DNA of 64,000 bases. It comes from Chitinophagaceae bacterium (GTDB lineage: Bacteria; Bacteroidota; Bacteroidia; Chitinophagales; Chitinophagaceae). Under the pieces are notes generated by a model. That model made no database searches. It saw nothing but the letters and a program-made list of their open reading frames with translations, and was not told the DNA's origin. This document shows positions 8,836 to 16,165 of this stretch, piece by piece (the stretch's first letter is position 1; every line of letters begins with the position of its first letter). The translations under genes were made by a program, and so were the position numbers. The stretch spans positions 32,022-96,021 of the forward strand of contig JADBXP010000011.1 of assembly GCA_020403455.1 (NCBI GenBank), written 5' to 3'.

Positions 8836-9282
8836 GTTAAAGGTTGAGGAAATTGTTGGCTAAGATTTCATGGCAAAAGACAGATTTTTATCTATGCTAA
8901 AATTATTTACTATTTATTAATCTGAAAGTAGGGCACTATTAAAGTATTTGTAAATACAAATGAATGTTAGTTAAAAATCAACCTAATGATATCTAACACA
9001 TGTTCGTTTGTTCAACAAATAGCCTCTAAAATGAGTAAAAATGTTAACTTAAAAAAACAGGAAAAACCCTTTTTTTGGTGGTAAAACACAATAAGTAGTT
9101 TTATGATATGATTATCAATATTATTTACATAACTATTTAATATAATAATACAATGTTTTCAAAAAAAGAGGGAAAATCCTTGGTACACAGGCTGCATTTT
9201 TTTGTTGATTGCTATCCTAATAAAGTAAGACCCTAGTTCCATATCCTAACAGCAATCTGCAAATTCATTAAATCTTATCCTC
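8836..9282. other. AT-rich divergent intergenic region with a palindrome
   Basis: No gene is seen in these 447 bases, which separate the two-component operon from the divergent DUF1566-like gene. A near-perfect palindrome, GTATTT-GT-AAATAC, lies at 8944-8957 and could be an operator. At 9168-9192 a sequence read on the minus strand (CCTGTGTACC followed by AAGGATTTTCCC) weakly resembles the paired sites before the 10.6 and 11.8 kb genes. Confidence 0.4.
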
Positions 9283-10065
9283 ATGAGAAACCACCCGCTA
9301 CAAGGAAATCCGATTGCCCTGGCTGCCCCCGGTGCTCAACTGGCCAAGGTGATTGAAATGAATTGGCGCAATTGGATTTCGCCCAACAAAAAGAATCTTA
9401 TGTCAAAAGCCAGGCAAGAACAAATTGGCCGTATCTCGACCCCCGTCAACCCTCCGGTTGCTCGCCAATCGCATCTTCCAGTGCGCATGAACAACAACCA
9501 AATCGCTCGCCAGGAGGATTTAACCGCAGGCATGGTCATATTTAATATAGACGAGCAAACTTACCAAAGGTTTAATGGACACAACTGGCAGTCTATTGCG
9601 CATTATCCCGGGGAACGTTATGCAGGAGGAATCGTACTGCAAGTCAATGAGGATGGTACTACCGGACTGGTCACTACTATTTCCGGACAAAACACAACTG
9701 TTCACTGGAAAGATGCTTTTCATAGCATTGACCTGAAGGAGTTGAATCCGGTTACTTCGAATATCGCTTTGCAATGGAATCCTCAAATTTTAAGGGGTAA
9801 TCATACAACGTATGCAGTTCGCATGGCGAGTCACTATTGCGTTACTGCCAACGGTCAGATGCTGCGTGGCTGGAGAATTCCCCACTTAAATGAATTGCTG
9901 GTAATGTTACAAGACACTGTGCTGGGCTGTTCATTCAAAACCGGATCTGTCTGGGCCTTTCAGGAATCTGATAAAGTTAGTTGGCTGCACCTCTTACCAT
10001 GTCATAGTCAAGAGGCACATTCTTCACCTGACCAATACTTCGTTCGCCTGGTCAGACCGTTTTAA
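9283..10065 (+). CDS. DUF1566 (Lcl C-terminal)-like protein
   Basis: A 260-residue protein with no obvious signal peptide. The N-terminal 110 residues are low in recognisable features and rich in Q, N and R. From about residue 113 the pattern fits the DUF1566/Lcl C-terminal domain: GGIVLQVNEDGTTGLV, a central cysteine/alanine region, GWRIPHLNELLVML (the family usually has W-R-L-P-T-x-x-E-L), VWAFQESDKVSWL and a final FVRLVRPF. In other proteins this domain is often found at cell-surface or phage-tail-like C-termini and may bind glycans. It is divergent from the two-component system and lies before the tandem membrane-protein genes. Function unknown. Confidence 0.65.
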   Translation: MRNHPLQGNPIALAAPGAQLAKVIEMNWRNWISPNKKNLMSKARQEQIGRISTPVNPPVARQSHLPVRMNNNQIARQEDLTAGMVIFNIDEQTYQRFNGHNWQSIAHYPGERYAGGIVLQVNEDGTTGLVTTISGQNTTVHWKDAFHSIDLKELNPVTSNIALQWNPQILRGNHTTYAVRMASHYCVTANGQMLRGWRIPHLNELLVMLQDTVLGCSFKTGSVWAFQESDKVSWLHLLPCHSQEAHSSPDQYFVRLVRPF

Positions 10066-10253
10066 CCGGGCAGGTTTCCTCACGAACCATTGAAGAAATC
10101 TTCTGTATGCTGCATCAGTAAAACGATTTTTCTCCTCTACTTATTCAATCAAAAAACACACACAATATATGATGTGCACCCCCCTGTATGTCTTGTCAAG
10201 ATGGAGTTGCAGCTTTTCCAATCCATTAAAAACTACAGCTGTCAAGGAAATAC

Positions 10254-10278
10254 TACCTGTGTGTACGGGGATTTCCCC
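10254..10278 (+). promoter_or_regulatory. Candidate operator: TAC-N6-GTA plus GGGGA-TT-TCCCC
   Basis: TAC-CTGTGT-GTA (10254-10265) is followed after one base by the perfect inverted repeat GGGGATTTCCCC (10267-10278). The same arrangement occurs at 11456-11480. TAC-N6-GTA resembles NarL/LuxR-type half-site spacing, and such a regulator is encoded at 7395-8054; the link is an inference. Confidence 0.5.
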
Positions 10279-10302
10279 TGATGAATTTGCGTGTTTTACC
10301 CG

Positions 10303-10333
10303 TTGCCTCACCCCTACTCACCAATTACTTTTA
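10303..10333 (+). promoter_or_regulatory. Predicted distal promoter (TTG-N20-TACTTTTA)
   Basis: TTG at 10303-10305, then 20 bases, then TACTTTTA at 10326-10333, which is one mismatch from TAnnTTTG. The same pair with 21-base spacing is at 11505-11536. It lies 25 bases after the palindromic site and would give a leader of about 245 bases. Confidence 0.4.
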
Positions 10334-10584
10334 CATCACTCTATGAAAACAAAAGCAGGCAAGCTAAAGCACACTAAAATTGAAAAACCAAAACAGCAGC
10401 AACTCTTTATACCACTAATAAAAACTAGCATTCGTTAGTGGCTCTTTTACGACAAAAACTCGCAACCCTACCACAATACTGTAAAATATAAAACGACTCA
10501 AAATAGATTAAACCAACTATAGAAAGGCCCTTGCACAACAATCAACTTTGTACCTAACAAACAACTACCTATAAAAACCAACCT

Positions 10585-11094
10585 ATGTCAACCACTTATC
10601 TTACCAACAATCGCAACAACGCGTCTCTTTACATGAACCGTAGTTTTGCAGGCTCTGCCACGAACAACCACCATACCCGGAAACAAGTAACTTCTACCCG
10701 TGAGGGAATTGATGAAGGACTTCTCATGATTGGTGTATTTTGCTTTCTGGTTCCTACTATGTTCCTTGCTGCAGTTATTGGACTTCGTTACCTCGAAATG
10801 AGCGATTTGATTGCAAACGGACTCTATATTTCAGCTGCCCTACTGATTGCTCGTGTTGCTACAGCACTTATCATTAAAAAAATGGCAGCAGAAAAAAACA
10901 GGAGTGAAGCATCTTGGATGATTGGTGCCATGATCGCCCCTTCGGTATCTTTGATCTTGATGAGCTTTTGTGGAGCTATCGCAAAAGCAGACGAGCCAGC
11001 ACAAGCAAATAACGCCATCACAGGAATAGCAACTTTAAAAAATTGCGCAAGTGCACTGGAAATTCAAATGTCGCTCCAATCAAAAGCAATGTAA
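10585..11094 (+). CDS. Three-helix inner-membrane protein, tandem paralogue A
   Basis: A 169-residue protein of unknown function. Residues 1-38 are polar (N/T-rich), followed by three predicted membrane helices at about 45-68, 74-98 and 112-133, and a polar C-terminal tail. The block from TREGIDEGLLMIGVFCFLVP through MIAPSVSLILMSF is nearly identical to the protein at 11788-12294, while the first 35 and last 40 residues have diverged. The start MSTTYL is shared by both. A promoter-like CAACTTTG lies at 10543-10550 and a terminator directly follows, so it is its own transcription unit. Conservation concentrated in the membrane core suggests that this part carries the function. I do not recognise a named family. 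Confidence 0.75.
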   Translation: MSTTYLTNNRNNASLYMNRSFAGSATNNHHTRKQVTSTREGIDEGLLMIGVFCFLVPTMFLAAVIGLRYLEMSDLIANGLYISAALLIARVATALIIKKMAAEKNRSEASWMIGAMIAPSVSLILMSFCGAIAKADEPAQANNAITGIATLKNCASALEIQMSLQSKAM

Positions 11095-11131
11095 TCTCTC
11101 TCTATTTATTCCTACATATTTGAACAAAAAA

Positions 11132-11157
11132 GGGGGCTCGATTGAGCCTCCTTTTTT
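11132..11157 (+). terminator. Rho-independent terminator of paralogue A
   Basis: GGGGGCTC (11132-11139) pairs with GAGCCTCC (11144-11151) around a GATT loop, with one G-T pair, followed by six T residues. Confidence 0.85.
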
Positions 11158-11455
11158 ATTTACTACCGGAAACAATCGATCACGCATGACAACAACAAAT
11201 GACTAGCCGGAAAACTTACTATTGCATCATTAGCACAACATTTATATTCCCACACCATGCAATCAAGATTTTTCCTGTATCCGACAAGGAAAACTCCTGA
11301 AATCATCCCCGACCAGGTGCTCACCAATTATTTTTTTTCCAAGAGCCGAACAATAAAACAAATAAACACAAACAAACATAATCAGCTAGAATCCATTACC
11401 ACAAAGGATTTCGCGTTGTTGAAACAATCAATCACTACAACTGTAAGGAAAACAC

Positions 11456-11480
11456 TACGTATAAGTACAGGGAATTTCCC
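11456..11480 (+). promoter_or_regulatory. Candidate operator: TAC-N6-GTA plus GGGAA-T-TTCCC
   Basis: TAC-GTATAA-GTA (11456-11467) followed by the perfect palindrome GGGAATTTCCC (11470-11480). It is the counterpart of the site at 10254-10278. Position relative to the gene start is conserved (about 330 bases in both), and both palindromes kept their symmetry while the individual bases changed. Confidence 0.5.
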
Positions 11481-11504
11481 CGGCTAAAATGAGTGATTTA
11501 CCCG

Positions 11505-11536
11505 TTGTTTCACCCCTGGTTCCGGAGCTACTTTTA
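11505..11536 (+). promoter_or_regulatory. Predicted distal promoter (TTG-N21-TACTTTTA)
   Basis: TTG at 11505-11507 and TACTTTTA at 11529-11536, matching the pair at 10303-10333. The TTTACCCGTTG and TACTTTTACATCA segments are kept in both copies although the bases between them differ. Confidence 0.4.
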
Positions 11537-11787
11537 CATCATCAAAATAACACAACAGCTTAAAGCGAAAATATAATTGAGATGAAAAACCAAACCAGCA
11601 AGAACAGAAAAGTCCCGCAAACGACTACCATCCAAATCGTTTGTGGGGCTTTCACGACCGATTCACCAATTCATCTGACATCAACTTCAATAACATACGA
11701 CATTAAAAAATTAAAATCCACTATTCAATAAGCTTTTATCTAAACTCAAATTTGTACTCAACAACAAATAACCTAAAAAACTATCCT

Positions 11788-12294
11788 ATGTCAACCACTT
11801 ATCTTTCCAACAACAATTCCAATGCACTTTACTTCGATCGCTCACATGCAGCTACTACAAGGAACTATGTCCGTCCTCAAGTTAAAAATGCGCCAACCCG
11901 TGAGGGCATAGATGAAGGACTCCTGATGATTGGTGTATTTTGCTTTTTAGTTCCAACTATGTTTCTAGCTGCAGCCTTGGGACTTAATTACCTTGTAATG
12001 AGTGACCTACTTGCCAATGGACTTTATATATTGGCTGCAGCACTGGTTGCTCGTGTCGCTACTGCATTCATTATAAAAAATATAGCTGCAGAAAAAAACA
12101 GAAGCGAAGCCGGCTGGATGACAATTGCCATGATAGCTCCCTCCGTATCACTGATTCTTATGAGCTTTTTCGGAACCATCCTAAAAAAAGAAAAAACTGC
12201 TGCTAGCGCTACGAAAAAACCCTCAACAGCAACCATCAAAAAATATCAACCTGCCCGTGAATTTCAAATGCACCGTACATCACAGGCCATTTAA
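11788..12294 (+). CDS. Three-helix inner-membrane protein, tandem paralogue B
   Basis: A 168-residue paralogue of the protein at 10585-11094, with the same MSTTYL start, an N/R-rich first 35 residues, three membrane helices at about 42-65, 71-95 and 108-130, and a lysine-rich tail (KKEKTAASATKK). The core GIDEGLLMIGVFCFLVPTMF is identical to that of paralogue A. The in-frame start at 11752 is rejected because the ATG at 11788 aligns exactly with the start of paralogue A, and a promoter-like CAAATTTG covers 11747-11754. It has its own terminator. Function unknown; the tandem arrangement with duplicated regulatory DNA suggests recent duplication with separate control. Confidence 0.75.
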   Translation: MSTTYLSNNNSNALYFDRSHAATTRNYVRPQVKNAPTREGIDEGLLMIGVFCFLVPTMFLAAALGLNYLVMSDLLANGLYILAAALVARVATAFIIKNIAAEKNRSEAGWMTIAMIAPSVSLILMSFFGTILKKEKTAASATKKPSTATIKKYQPAREFQMHRTSQAI

Positions 12295-12336
12295 GATCCA
12301 ACTTCGCTATCCAATCAATCCCTGCAAAGGGGAAGG

Positions 12337-12358
12337 GGCCTCGGATGAGGCCTTTTTT
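12337..12358 (+). terminator. Rho-independent terminator of paralogue B
   Basis: GGCCTC (12337-12342), loop GGAT, GAGGCC (12347-12352), then six T residues. Confidence 0.9.
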
Positions 12359-12427
12359 CATTGTGTTAAACCAACTTATTTTCTTGTGCAAAAAAAGTGG
12401 TAATCTTGTCAACCAAAATAGTTTATT

Positions 12428-12871
12428 ATGAAAAAATGTTTTCTTCTTTTACTGGGTCTTGGATTCTATTGCATGGTTCAGGCTCAATTGAGTTTACCCA
12501 AGGTAGCAGGGGTTCCACTAAAATCAGCTTCATCGTCTCTGGGAAATTTTATCTCCCCTCCTGCTATCGGAGATATCGCAGGCACTTCCGGCAAAGTGGT
12601 GCAACAATTGACCAGTCAGTTGGGACTACCAGCTGCACAGGCAGGCCCTCTGAACAATGTAGTTAGTGGCTTTCTTAAACAGAAACAAGGCATCATGGGA
12701 TTAGCCGGAAGTCAACCAGCTGCCTATCTGAGTAAACTAGCGCCAATGCAAAAAGGACTTTTCTCGCAATTGAAAGGAATCATGGGTGCAGCAGCCTTCA
12801 GTAAATTTCTGGGTATGAAACCCAAGGGTTCGGCAGTAGCCGGAAATGTGCTCAGTAATCTATTTTTCTAA
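12428..12871 (+). CDS. Small secreted protein, DUF2780-like
   Basis: A 147-residue exported protein with a clean signal peptide (MKKCFLLLLGLGFYCMVQA, then Q). The mature part contains a helical region VQQLTSQLGLPAAQAGPLNN and a second segment around GIMGLAGSQPAAYLSKL that resemble the DUF2780 (VcgC/VcgE) pattern of small secreted proteins. It is rich in glycine and alanine and has no membrane helix. The gene is monocistronic with a strong terminator 20 bases after the stop. Biological role is unknown; the family resemblance is by eye and should be treated as tentative. Confidence 0.6.
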   Translation: MKKCFLLLLGLGFYCMVQAQLSLPKVAGVPLKSASSSLGNFISPPAIGDIAGTSGKVVQQLTSQLGLPAAQAGPLNNVVSGFLKQKQGIMGLAGSQPAAYLSKLAPMQKGLFSQLKGIMGAAAFSKFLGMKPKGSAVAGNVLSNLFF

Positions 12872-12890
12872 TTTTTAGTTCCAATACTTG

Positions 12891-12922
12891 AAAAGACTGC
12901 TCTACTTGAGCAGTCTTTTTTT
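12891..12922 (+). terminator. Rho-independent terminator
   Basis: Twelve-base perfect stem AAAAGACTGCTC / GAGCAGTCTTTT around a TACTT loop, followed by more T residues. It ends the small secreted protein gene. Confidence 0.9.
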
Positions 12923-13016
12923 ATTGGGAGATAACCATTATTCCGTTGATTTATAACTTAACAATTAATTCATATCAAACGTACTTTTCGATTGAAAATT
13001 TCCGGTAAATTTTCCT

Positions 13017-13799
13017 ATGAAAAGTCGTTTCCCAATCTACTTTAGGCAAACGTCACAGTCACTGTTTAACAGTTGGCTGGAGAATAGTAGTCACCCTACA
13101 GAATCCGGACTGCATGATCTTCGTGTGTTGTTAAAAAAGACCAGGTTTTGTCAACATTTTCTTTCTTGGGTGTACGGAAAATCTGCTCTGGGAAAATTAC
13201 CGGAGCATACGCGCTTGGTATTTCGCGAATCCGGAATGGTCAGGGAATTGCAATTGATGAGAAAATGGCTCACAACGGAAAAAATTGACCTGCTTGAGGT
13301 CATGCAATGTAGTGCTGCTATCATAGACAATCAGTTGTTTCAATTACAAAAAAAACTACTTGAGCATCAAGCGGATGTCAGTAAAGGAATAAAAAAAGCA
13401 GAACAGTTGGCAGAAAAAACACACCCAATACTTTCTGACCAGTACTGGCAGCAATTGAATTCAGGTCTGAAAAAACAATTGAAAAAGACCAAAAAGAAAG
13501 ATTGGCATGAATTAAGGAAGCTGATAAAAAAATGGACCTATGCGCTGAATTGTCTGCAAGATGTAAAATCCCCTTCAAAGCCATTGATTCAAGCGATGCA
13601 AAAACTAGAAAAAAACATTGGAGATTGGCATGAATACTGGACGATTGGAATTCGTTTAGAAGAAAAAGAACCCGGTGACACCGACTCACTTGCTTTCAGA
13701 ACACAATATGCACTGGCCAAAACACGTATTCAGGAACAAATGGAAGTAGCAGAAAAAAAGACTGAGAGGCAGTTAAAAAAAGTAGCTGAATTACTCTGA
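13017..13799 (+). CDS. CHAD domain protein
   Basis: A 260-residue all-helical, lysine-rich cytoplasmic protein. The family signature is visible near the N-terminus as GLHDLRVLLKKTRFCQHFL and again in the second half as DWHELRKLIKKWTYALNCL, the two conserved histidine/arginine helices of the CHAD fold. CHAD proteins bind inorganic polyphosphate through a basic surface; that is family knowledge, not shown here. It lacks a CYTH domain, and no polyphosphate kinase gene is close by. Its last 9 bases overlap the end of the convergent GH1 gene. The surplus lysines (for example KKQLKKTKKKDW) fit polyanion binding. Confidence 0.85.
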   Translation: MKSRFPIYFRQTSQSLFNSWLENSSHPTESGLHDLRVLLKKTRFCQHFLSWVYGKSALGKLPEHTRLVFRESGMVRELQLMRKWLTTEKIDLLEVMQCSAAIIDNQLFQLQKKLLEHQADVSKGIKKAEQLAEKTHPILSDQYWQQLNSGLKKQLKKTKKKDWHELRKLIKKWTYALNCLQDVKSPSKPLIQAMQKLEKNIGDWHEYWTIGIRLEEKEPGDTDSLAFRTQYALAKTRIQEQMEVAEKKTERQLKKVAELL

Positions 13800-15149
13800 T
13801 AAGGAAACCTCTCCATGTAGGAATGATCTGAACCAGTAACCCGAATCCTTGATGGTTCTTAACTGTCCGGGAAAATCTACCCTGACCAATCCGAAGCGCG
13901 CTGTGAATCCATACGCCCATTCAAAGTTGTCGGTCAGTGTCCAGACCAGGTAACCATCGATGGGAACACCCTCTTGTTTCGCTTTGAATACCGCAGACAA
14001 ATATTGTTTAAAATAATTGATACGAAGTTCATCCCGGATCTTACCTTGACGAACATAATCTTTTGCGGCACAGCCCCCTTCAGTGATGATAATTCGTTTA
14101 ACCCCGGGATAGGATGAAATTCGGTGCAACATGCGATAGCAACTCTCCGGATTGATTTCCCAACCCAGTGAAGTATGTGGAACTTTTCTGCTTTCTGCAC
14201 TAACCTCCGAAGCACCCAGATAGGGTATGAATGGGTTGTTGCGCACCGTTACTGAAAAATAATTTTGAAACCCAATGAAATCTAAATCACACTGATAAGC
14301 ATCCTGGTATCTCCATGTCCTGTTGTATAGATGAAATTTCTCTATCACAGGAAAAGACGCTGCCATTGGGAATCCCAATCCCAAAGCGGGCTCCAGAAAA
14401 AACCTGTTGAGTAGAACATCAGCTTTGTTGGCTGCCAACTGGTCAGCTTTTGTCTGCTTCATTGGATGTGTTTCACTAAAAGAGAAACTACTCCCGATGA
14501 TTGCAGTAGGGTCAGATGATCGGATAAGTTTGGAAGCTTCTGCTGTTGCCAGTGCTGCATGATGAGCAGCCAAAAAAAAGGCCCTGGGTCCCATTTTTCC
14601 GGGCGCATGAAATCCTGTCATATATCCCAGTGCAGTAAATGCAGAGGGCTCATTCATGATGATCCAATACCTTACTTTACCGCTGTACTCTTGTAAACAT
14701 AACTTGACATATCTGCAAAACCAACGTATTACCTGGTGATTGGTCCAACCACCCTCCCTCTGTAATGCTTGGGGCAGATCCCAATGATAAAGGGTTACTA
14801 CCGGAGTAATGCCCAGGAGCAAACATTCATCCAATAAGTTATGGTAGAATTCTAAACCCGTCTGATTGATTTTACCTGTGCCCAAAGGCAATACCCTGCT
14901 CCATGAAATGGAAAAACGAAAAGTGGTGAACCCAAGTGCTTTTACCAATAGCAAATCATCTTTGTACCTATGATAAAAGTGGGTAGCCTCCGTCGGTCGT
15001 GCACCACCCCGAATGGCAGTGACCCTTCTGGAAAAAACATCCCAAATCGATAACCCTCTTCCATCTTCTCCTGCGGCTCCTTCATTCTGTGGAGCAGATA
15101 TACCAACTCCCCATAAAAAGTCATCTCCAAAATCTTTTGCCCTGATCAT
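13791..15149 (-). CDS. GH1 beta-glucosidase
   Basis: A 452-residue family 1 glycoside hydrolase, full length for the family and without a signal peptide, so cytoplasmic. The acid/base catalyst is E167 in IIMNEP and the nucleophile is E357 in IIITEGGC (families usually read ITENG). The N-terminal FLWGVGISAPQNEGA matches the GH1 signature, and FGLVRVDF near the end is also typical. Likely hydrolyses beta-glucosides or short beta-linked oligosaccharides; the exact sugar cannot be predicted. It stands alone, convergent with the CHAD gene and divergent from the metallophosphoesterase operon, with no sugar transporter adjacent. Confidence 0.93.
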   Translation of the reverse strand: MIRAKDFGDDFLWGVGISAPQNEGAAGEDGRGLSIWDVFSRRVTAIRGGARPTEATHFYHRYKDDLLLVKALGFTTFRFSISWSRVLPLGTGKINQTGLEFYHNLLDECLLLGITPVVTLYHWDLPQALQREGGWTNHQVIRWFCRYVKLCLQEYSGKVRYWIIMNEPSAFTALGYMTGFHAPGKMGPRAFFLAAHHAALATAEASKLIRSSDPTAIIGSSFSFSETHPMKQTKADQLAANKADVLLNRFFLEPALGLGFPMAASFPVIEKFHLYNRTWRYQDAYQCDLDFIGFQNYFSVTVRNNPFIPYLGASEVSAESRKVPHTSLGWEINPESCYRMLHRISSYPGVKRIIITEGGCAAKDYVRQGKIRDELRINYFKQYLSAVFKAKQEGVPIDGYLVWTLTDNFEWAYGFTARFGLVRVDFPGQLRTIKDSGYWFRSFLHGEVSLSE

Positions 15150-15301
15150 AAAATATATTTCAATGAAGGAAAGAAATCACAGCTGATTTTATTATCAAAC
15201 CAATGAGAGTTTACAATTTGATAATCTAAAATTTACAACTGATTAATCATTCCGTAAAACGCTGTTAACAAGAGGTATTGACCTTTGATAAACTACCCAT
15301 T

Positions 15302-16156
15302 ATGAAAAGAAGATCAGTTGAACTGGTCGTTATCAGCGATGTGCATCTGGGCACATTTGGCTGCCATGCCAATGAACTCATTCAATACTTAAGAAGTATT
15401 CTCCCTAAAACATTGGTACTAAACGGTGACATTATAGATATCTGGCAATTCAGTAAACGATATTTTCCACAGTCACACATGCAGGTAATCAAAGAGATAT
15501 TCAGTCTGCTTTCATTAGGAACAAGAGTGGTCTACATCACAGGCAATCATGATGAAATCATGCGACGCTACAGTGACTTAACTATTGGGCAATTGGAACT
15601 CACCGACAAGTTGATTTTGGAATTAGATGGGAAGGTTACCTGGATTTTTCACGGCGATGTGTTTGACCGCACAACCAGGGGCTCAGCTAAAGTCATTGCC
15701 AAGCTAGGCGGTTATGGTTATGATTTGCTCATACTGCTGAATCGTGCCATTAATCACGTTATGAGCATGCTGGGAAAGGAAAAAATGAGTCTTAGTAAGC
15801 AGGTGAAAAATGGAGTAAAAAAAGCCGTGTCCTGGATCAACAATTTTGAACAAACAGCCGCAGAACTTGCGATTGAAAACAAGTATGACTATGTAATCTG
15901 CGGACACATTCATCAACCGCAGCAGCGGGAAATCACTACAGAAAAAGGTTCCGTCACCTATCTCAACAGCGGCGACTGGATAGAAAACCTTACTTCACTG
16001 GAATACGAAGCAGGCAAATGGACCATCTACCACTACGACGAAAACGAAATGCCCATGCTTGAAAAAAGAACAAAAGTCGTTCCATTGAGCAAGGTATTAT
16101 CGGTAGAAAATTTAGTATCTCAACAAATAGCATTCAGCGCCACTGCAAAAAGATAA
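15302..16156 (+). CDS. Metallophosphoesterase (UDP-2,3-diacylglucosamine diphosphatase-like)
   Basis: A 284-residue calcineurin-type phosphoesterase. All five metal-binding motifs are seen: SDVHLG (12-17), NGDIID, GNHDE, HGDVFD and GHIHQP. The overall pattern (WQFSKRYFPQSHMQVIKEI after the second motif) is that of the Bacteroidota group annotated as LpxH-like, which in its prototype splits UDP-diacylglucosamine to lipid X. The ATG at 15302 is used; the frame can be extended to a TTG at 15278, but a promoter-like GACCTTTG (15280-15287) covers that. It is followed after 9 bases by a glycosyltransferase, forming a two-gene operon; together they suggest envelope glycolipid metabolism. Confidence 0.85.
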   Translation: MKRRSVELVVISDVHLGTFGCHANELIQYLRSILPKTLVLNGDIIDIWQFSKRYFPQSHMQVIKEIFSLLSLGTRVVYITGNHDEIMRRYSDLTIGQLELTDKLILELDGKVTWIFHGDVFDRTTRGSAKVIAKLGGYGYDLLILLNRAINHVMSMLGKEKMSLSKQVKNGVKKAVSWINNFEQTAAELAIENKYDYVICGHIHQPQQREITTEKGSVTYLNSGDWIENLTSLEYEAGKWTIYHYDENEMPMLEKRTKVVPLSKVLSVENLVSQQIAFSATAKR

Positions 16157-16165
16157 ATCAGTATC

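Larger units (their letters stand above)
10066..10584. other. Long regulatory region upstream of the first tandem paralogue
   Basis: No convincing gene in 519 bases. From about 10231 to 10584 it aligns along its whole length with 11430-11787, the region before the second paralogue. Shared parts are a GGAAA box, a TAC-N6-GTA inverted repeat, a GGGGA/TCCCC palindrome, TTTACCCGTTG, a TACTTTTACATCA promoter-like box and a CAAnTTTGTAC box close to the gene. Short reading frames inside it are not conserved between the copies. Confidence 0.6.
11158..11787. other. Long regulatory region upstream of the second tandem paralogue
   Basis: No convincing gene. The first 270 bases show nothing I recognise. 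From about 11430 onward it is colinear with the region before paralogue A (see 10066-10584), with matching palindromes, distal promoter-like boxes and a proximal CAAATTTGTAC at 11747-11757. This indicates that promoter region and gene were duplicated together. Confidence 0.6.

Noticed and set aside
10090..10438. Short open frames upstream of paralogue A (63, 89 and 31 residues), including MKTKAGKLKH.
   Set aside because: The DNA aligns with the region before paralogue B, but the reading frames are not kept there, so the conservation is regulatory rather than coding.
11257..11487. 76-residue frame upstream of paralogue B.
   Set aside because: It runs through the palindromic operator, has no family features and no counterpart in the first copy.
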